Positions 60,940 through 64,000 of a stretch of DNA of 64,000 nt are shown here, piece by piece (position 1 is the stretch's first letter; the number at the start of each line of letters is the position of its first letter). Below the pieces are notes generated by a model. That model did no database searches, was not told the DNA's origin, and saw only the letters and a list, made by a program, of their open reading frames with translations. The stretch lies in assembly GCA_039621445.1 (NCBI GenBank), contig CP154956.1, positions 23,362,743-23,426,742 of the forward strand, written 5' to 3'. Both the position numbers and the translations under genes were made by a program. Origin of the DNA: Euglena gracilis (taxonomy: Eukaryota; Euglenida; Euglenophyceae; Euglenales).

Positions 60940-62909
60940 GGAATACTTTCCCGGTTGGGGCGAAAATCATGTAGGTGTGGCGAAAATTCTGCTGAAATGA
61001 CAAGTTTTTACGCCAATATTGCGAATATCGCAAGCAGGCAGGATACTTAGCACCAACGGTGGCAGAATAATATTGTGTCGGTGGGGGGTTTCGGAAAAAA
61101 AAATGCAAGGTAAAAGTGGTGGACCGGAAACGGGAAAATGAAATTTAATGCCTGGCCCGACCGACTGGGCCTTTTCTTCCCTTTCCTCCACCTACGGTCA
61201 CCACCCAGCACCAGGGTATTTTTCAAATAAAAAGAGCCTCCGGAGGGCTCAGGGCCGGAGGCCCGGCTTTTCGCCCCCTGTGAGTGGCTGGTTGGCATAC
61301 CGGTTTAGGATCCAAAAGTTTGAAACTGAATCTGTTTTTTTCTCTCTTGAATCCAAAGAAAATCACAAATAAGACCTTCTTGAAGTATGGACTTGATTCA
61401 AAAGGCAAAGCACACACAAGGAACCTGCACACCTTGGTCAGACACACCTGTGCTTGCAGTGGGTGAGAGTAACATACAGAGAATGATTTTAGAATGGAAT
61501 GCCTTGCTCCTTAATTCTCTTCATTTGTATTTCCAGACTTGCAACATTTTGCTCACCTTCCAATTGACTTTTTTTGAACAGAAGTCACGGTGGGTAGCAC
61601 ATCTTCACCCTAACCGTGCCCCGGGCCCAGGGTAACGTCTCTTTTGTCGCTCGCCACAAGGAGAACCTCCTCATGACTACCTGTACCGCCCCAGGTCGCG
61701 AGTTGCTATACTTTTTACAAAAAGGTGTTCGGTGACTGGGTGAGAGGTAAGTAGAAAATGAGCGAGGCTCATCTTCAATATCCAATTCACTTCTAGAGCT
61801 TCCTACCCACCGGGCGAGTCCTATCGCGGGAGAATGTTGAGAAACCGGCTGGCGGCGGGCCGACAGCCGACACCCCCTTCCTTGCGACGTTAGTCGGACC
61901 AATTTTTGCCCCCCCCCCCCACTGAAGGGGAAAATTCATTTTCTTTTTTAAGGTTGGGCCCTTTTGGCCACCGGGGGTATTTTTTTTGAAGGGCTCTGGT
62001 AACCCCCCCAGCAACTTGATAGTGCTTTTAGGGGCACCTGAAAAATCAGGTCATGACGGGGCCAGTCTCCCCCCCCCACCACCGGTGGAAGGGACAAAGA
62101 AACGCCCCACAAAAAATGTGGAGTAATTCTTGTACTTTTGTTGAGTCCGAACTTGTGTGTGCAAAAGGAACACGGAACCCATAAAAGAATCAAAAAAAAA
62201 ACAAATCTTCGGGCACACTTCCCCCCAGGCCTGTACCTCACACTGCCTTAATTAAAACGTCCTTTTGGCAGCGTTCAAGAATATTGCCCCTGGTGAGGAA
62301 GGAAAGAATCCAAACAAAAAAAAAACTGAACATTCGTTAATTTTTTTGTGATGAAATGAAATTATTTTGAATCAGGGACTTGGCTCACAGTGCCCGGTCT
62401 AAGTCATTGTTTGGTTGGGGGGGAAAAGAACAGGAGCGAGGAATTCTTTTCCAATTTGGGACAGGGAAAAGACAAAGAAGGGTGATGAAAAGGAAAATCG
62501 GTGAGGCGCAAAGGTACGAGGTAAGGGGGGATAGTGTACAGATGGGTGTGTGGGTTTGTGTGCGTGCGCGGTTGCGTGTTTTGTGTGTATGCACGCCCTC
62601 TTCCTTGTGATGCATTCCAACCGAAAATGACTTGGGTCGATTTTTTTGTTGAATGCAAAGAGAACAGGGCTTCACATTGGCCCTCAGTCACTATCTCACA
62701 GGGCTTTAGTGCACACGTGGCTGTTTTTTTATTTGGCTCACGACCAGGGCCTGTGGACGGAGGAGGGTCCACCCCCCCCCTAATTCGGATATTCCATGAA
62801 AATTGCAGTTCTCAATATCCAAACTGAATCGAAAAACTGAGACTGCAAAATCCGAACTTGGTTTTTCTGCTTTGAAAAAAAGTCAAAATTCCCAGGTTTT
62901 TCAGCACAA
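60940..62909. other. Unassigned, no credible gene
   Basis: About 2 kb of AT- and homopolymer-rich sequence. I note an rtctagg-like inverted pair only, a gagcctccggagggctcagg stretch at 61236 that can fold, and scattered short frames without family resemblance. It is probably decayed transposon sequence. Confidence 0.35.
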
Positions 62910-64000
62910 ATGAATTCTCCACCAACCCAGGGCAGCAAAAGCCCTCAAATAGTCCAGCCAGGAATTCCAACCTCAAAACCCAAAATCAGCCACACAACAT
63001 CCCACAACTGTGGACTGCACAGACTGCCAAACCGAATTCCAATATCCGTGATAACCAACCGATCTGCCCCCCCCCCCGGCAACACAACCGTGAGGTTCGG
63101 GGGTCCCCAGCAGTTTCAAAAGTTCCGGAGAATACGAACTCTCCAGGAATATTCTCACTGCCCATCCCCCATTCACACGGGGCAATGGGGGTCAAGCGAC
63201 TTGGCAAACTCAGAAATTCCACAAGTCTCGCAGCCTAGCCCATTTGTTGCTGCCCCCCCAAAACAAGAGGCAAGGGGCAAGGCTTCAGCCTCCAAGCCCA
63301 AAAAAATTCACAAACATAGGCCATCAAACAACTCCACCATACTCAAAAGATGGGGCTTCACACTGCCTCCCCCCCACCAAAGAGCCGGAGGGCAAAACAT
63401 CAATTAATTCAACCTGGGCTTCACATTTCCAAACCGATTGCAAAACAAAATTCAGCTCCACCAAAGCTGAATTAGTCACAGGACATGGCTTCGCTGAGCC
63501 CCCCCCCCCCTCCCCAAGAACACGGGGTGGCAGGGGTCAAAAACTGGGGAAATCGTGGCCCAGGCCAAAATATGACAGATTCCAAAAAAACCAGGAAATT
63601 TGAACGCTCAATCCTCAGGCTCGGCTCTCCAGAGAAAGTAACCAACTTGTCACAACAATTATTTCGGTGCACTCAGCCAAATGGACCTCCCCCCAAAATG
63701 ATGGCAGAATCTACTTACATTTTTGTTCCTCCAAAATTCTTCACTGGAGGAAAGTAAGATGATTCTTGCACCCATTTTGGCAGCCATTTGAATGTTTGGG
63801 CAGAAAGATCGGGGAGTTCAGACTGCCAGGCCTGGCTCACGGCTCATGTGAACAACAGGAAAATGAACTCCGTGTTGACCCCCTGCATCGCAACCAATTA
63901 TTCGCCAGGCTCCGACGCACCAAGTCTTGTCATTAACTTCCCAGGGGTCACAATACGGCTGGGGACCCACCGTGGTGACCAAATTATGCTTGTGGTCGTC
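62910..64000 (+). pseudogene. Possible gag-like coding at the right edge, partial
   Basis: Frame 62910-63407 is proline-, serine- and lysine-rich (MNSPPTQGSKSPQIV). Frame 63485-63757 ends PPKMMAESTYIFVPPKFFTG and GK before TAA 63755-63757. The same frame then stays open for 81 codons to the window edge (VWAERSGSSDCQAWLTAHVN, VINFPGVTIRLGTHRG). A proline-rich lead followed by a VPPxFxGG-like box recalls the start of capsid in LTR-element gags, but this is a guess. The stop makes this copy defective unless it is bypassed; gtaag at 63753 could alternatively be a splice donor. Confidence 0.35.

Noticed and set aside
1-64000. Host genes, tRNA and rRNA
   Set aside because: Every long conserved frame belongs to a transposon domain. 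I saw no tRNA cloverleaf pattern and no rRNA-like sequence.

Overview
This window is nuclear DNA from a eukaryote and consists almost entirely of transposable elements inserted into one another. No host gene, rRNA or tRNA could be supported. It contains Ty3/gypsy elements of the chromodomain type (chromoviruses), a DIRS-like reverse transcriptase remnant, two LINE 3' ends and a pogo-like DNA transposon. Two primer-binding sites read TGGTCGCAGAGG and one TGGTAGCAGAGG, complementary to an initiator tRNA-Met whose 3' end is CTCTGC-TACCA. Land-plant initiator tRNA would give TGGTATCAGAG, so the host is probably not a land plant; it cannot be named more closely. Long C/G runs and GC-rich UTRs are everywhere, and many frames break at or near them.

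The nesting can be read from target-site duplications (TSDs). The oldest unit, E3, is a minus-strand chromovirus whose 5' part lies at 54.3-58.9 kb and whose middle lies at 5.5-7.9 kb. A pogo-like transposon (56781-57415, TA duplication) sits in its gag. E0 (7898-54298, plus strand, TSD cctg) jumped into E3 between capsid and nucleocapsid. A LINE tail (8022-8596, continuing at 24356-24376, TSD atctatccctg) landed in the 5' LTR of E0. E1 (8597-24351, minus strand, 15.8 kb, TSD ctcg) then landed in the LINE. E2 (24902-38751, plus strand, 13.85 kb, TSD ggcg, LTRs about 98 percent identical) landed in the gag start of E0. A palindrome-rich unit of unknown class (about 44.4-51.25 kb) separates RNase H from integrase in E0. 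The left end (1-5.5 kb) holds a DIRS-like fragment, a truncated E1-family LTR and a GC-rich piece of another element. The right end (59-64 kb) holds a LINE tail and decayed LTR-element gag-like sequence.

The most notable biology is that these chromoviruses carry DNA methyltransferase domains between nucleocapsid and protease. E2 and E3 encode a phage Dam-like adenine methyltransferase-type domain (NPPY or NPPF motif) followed by a phage-type cytosine-5 methyltransferase. E1 carries only the cytosine-5 enzyme, in an unbroken frame with protease and the start of reverse transcriptase. E0, a relative of E3, has lost capsid, nucleocapsid and methyltransferases by one internal deletion. A typical full element reads LTR, initiator-Met PBS, long coiled-coil gag, capsid, CCHC knuckles, (Dam-like), C5 methyltransferase, protease, RT, RNase H, integrase, chromodomain, LTR. 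E2 has in addition a 174-codon ORF after the chromodomain. In E0, E1 and E2 the gag ATG is created by the junction of the LTR and the PBS.
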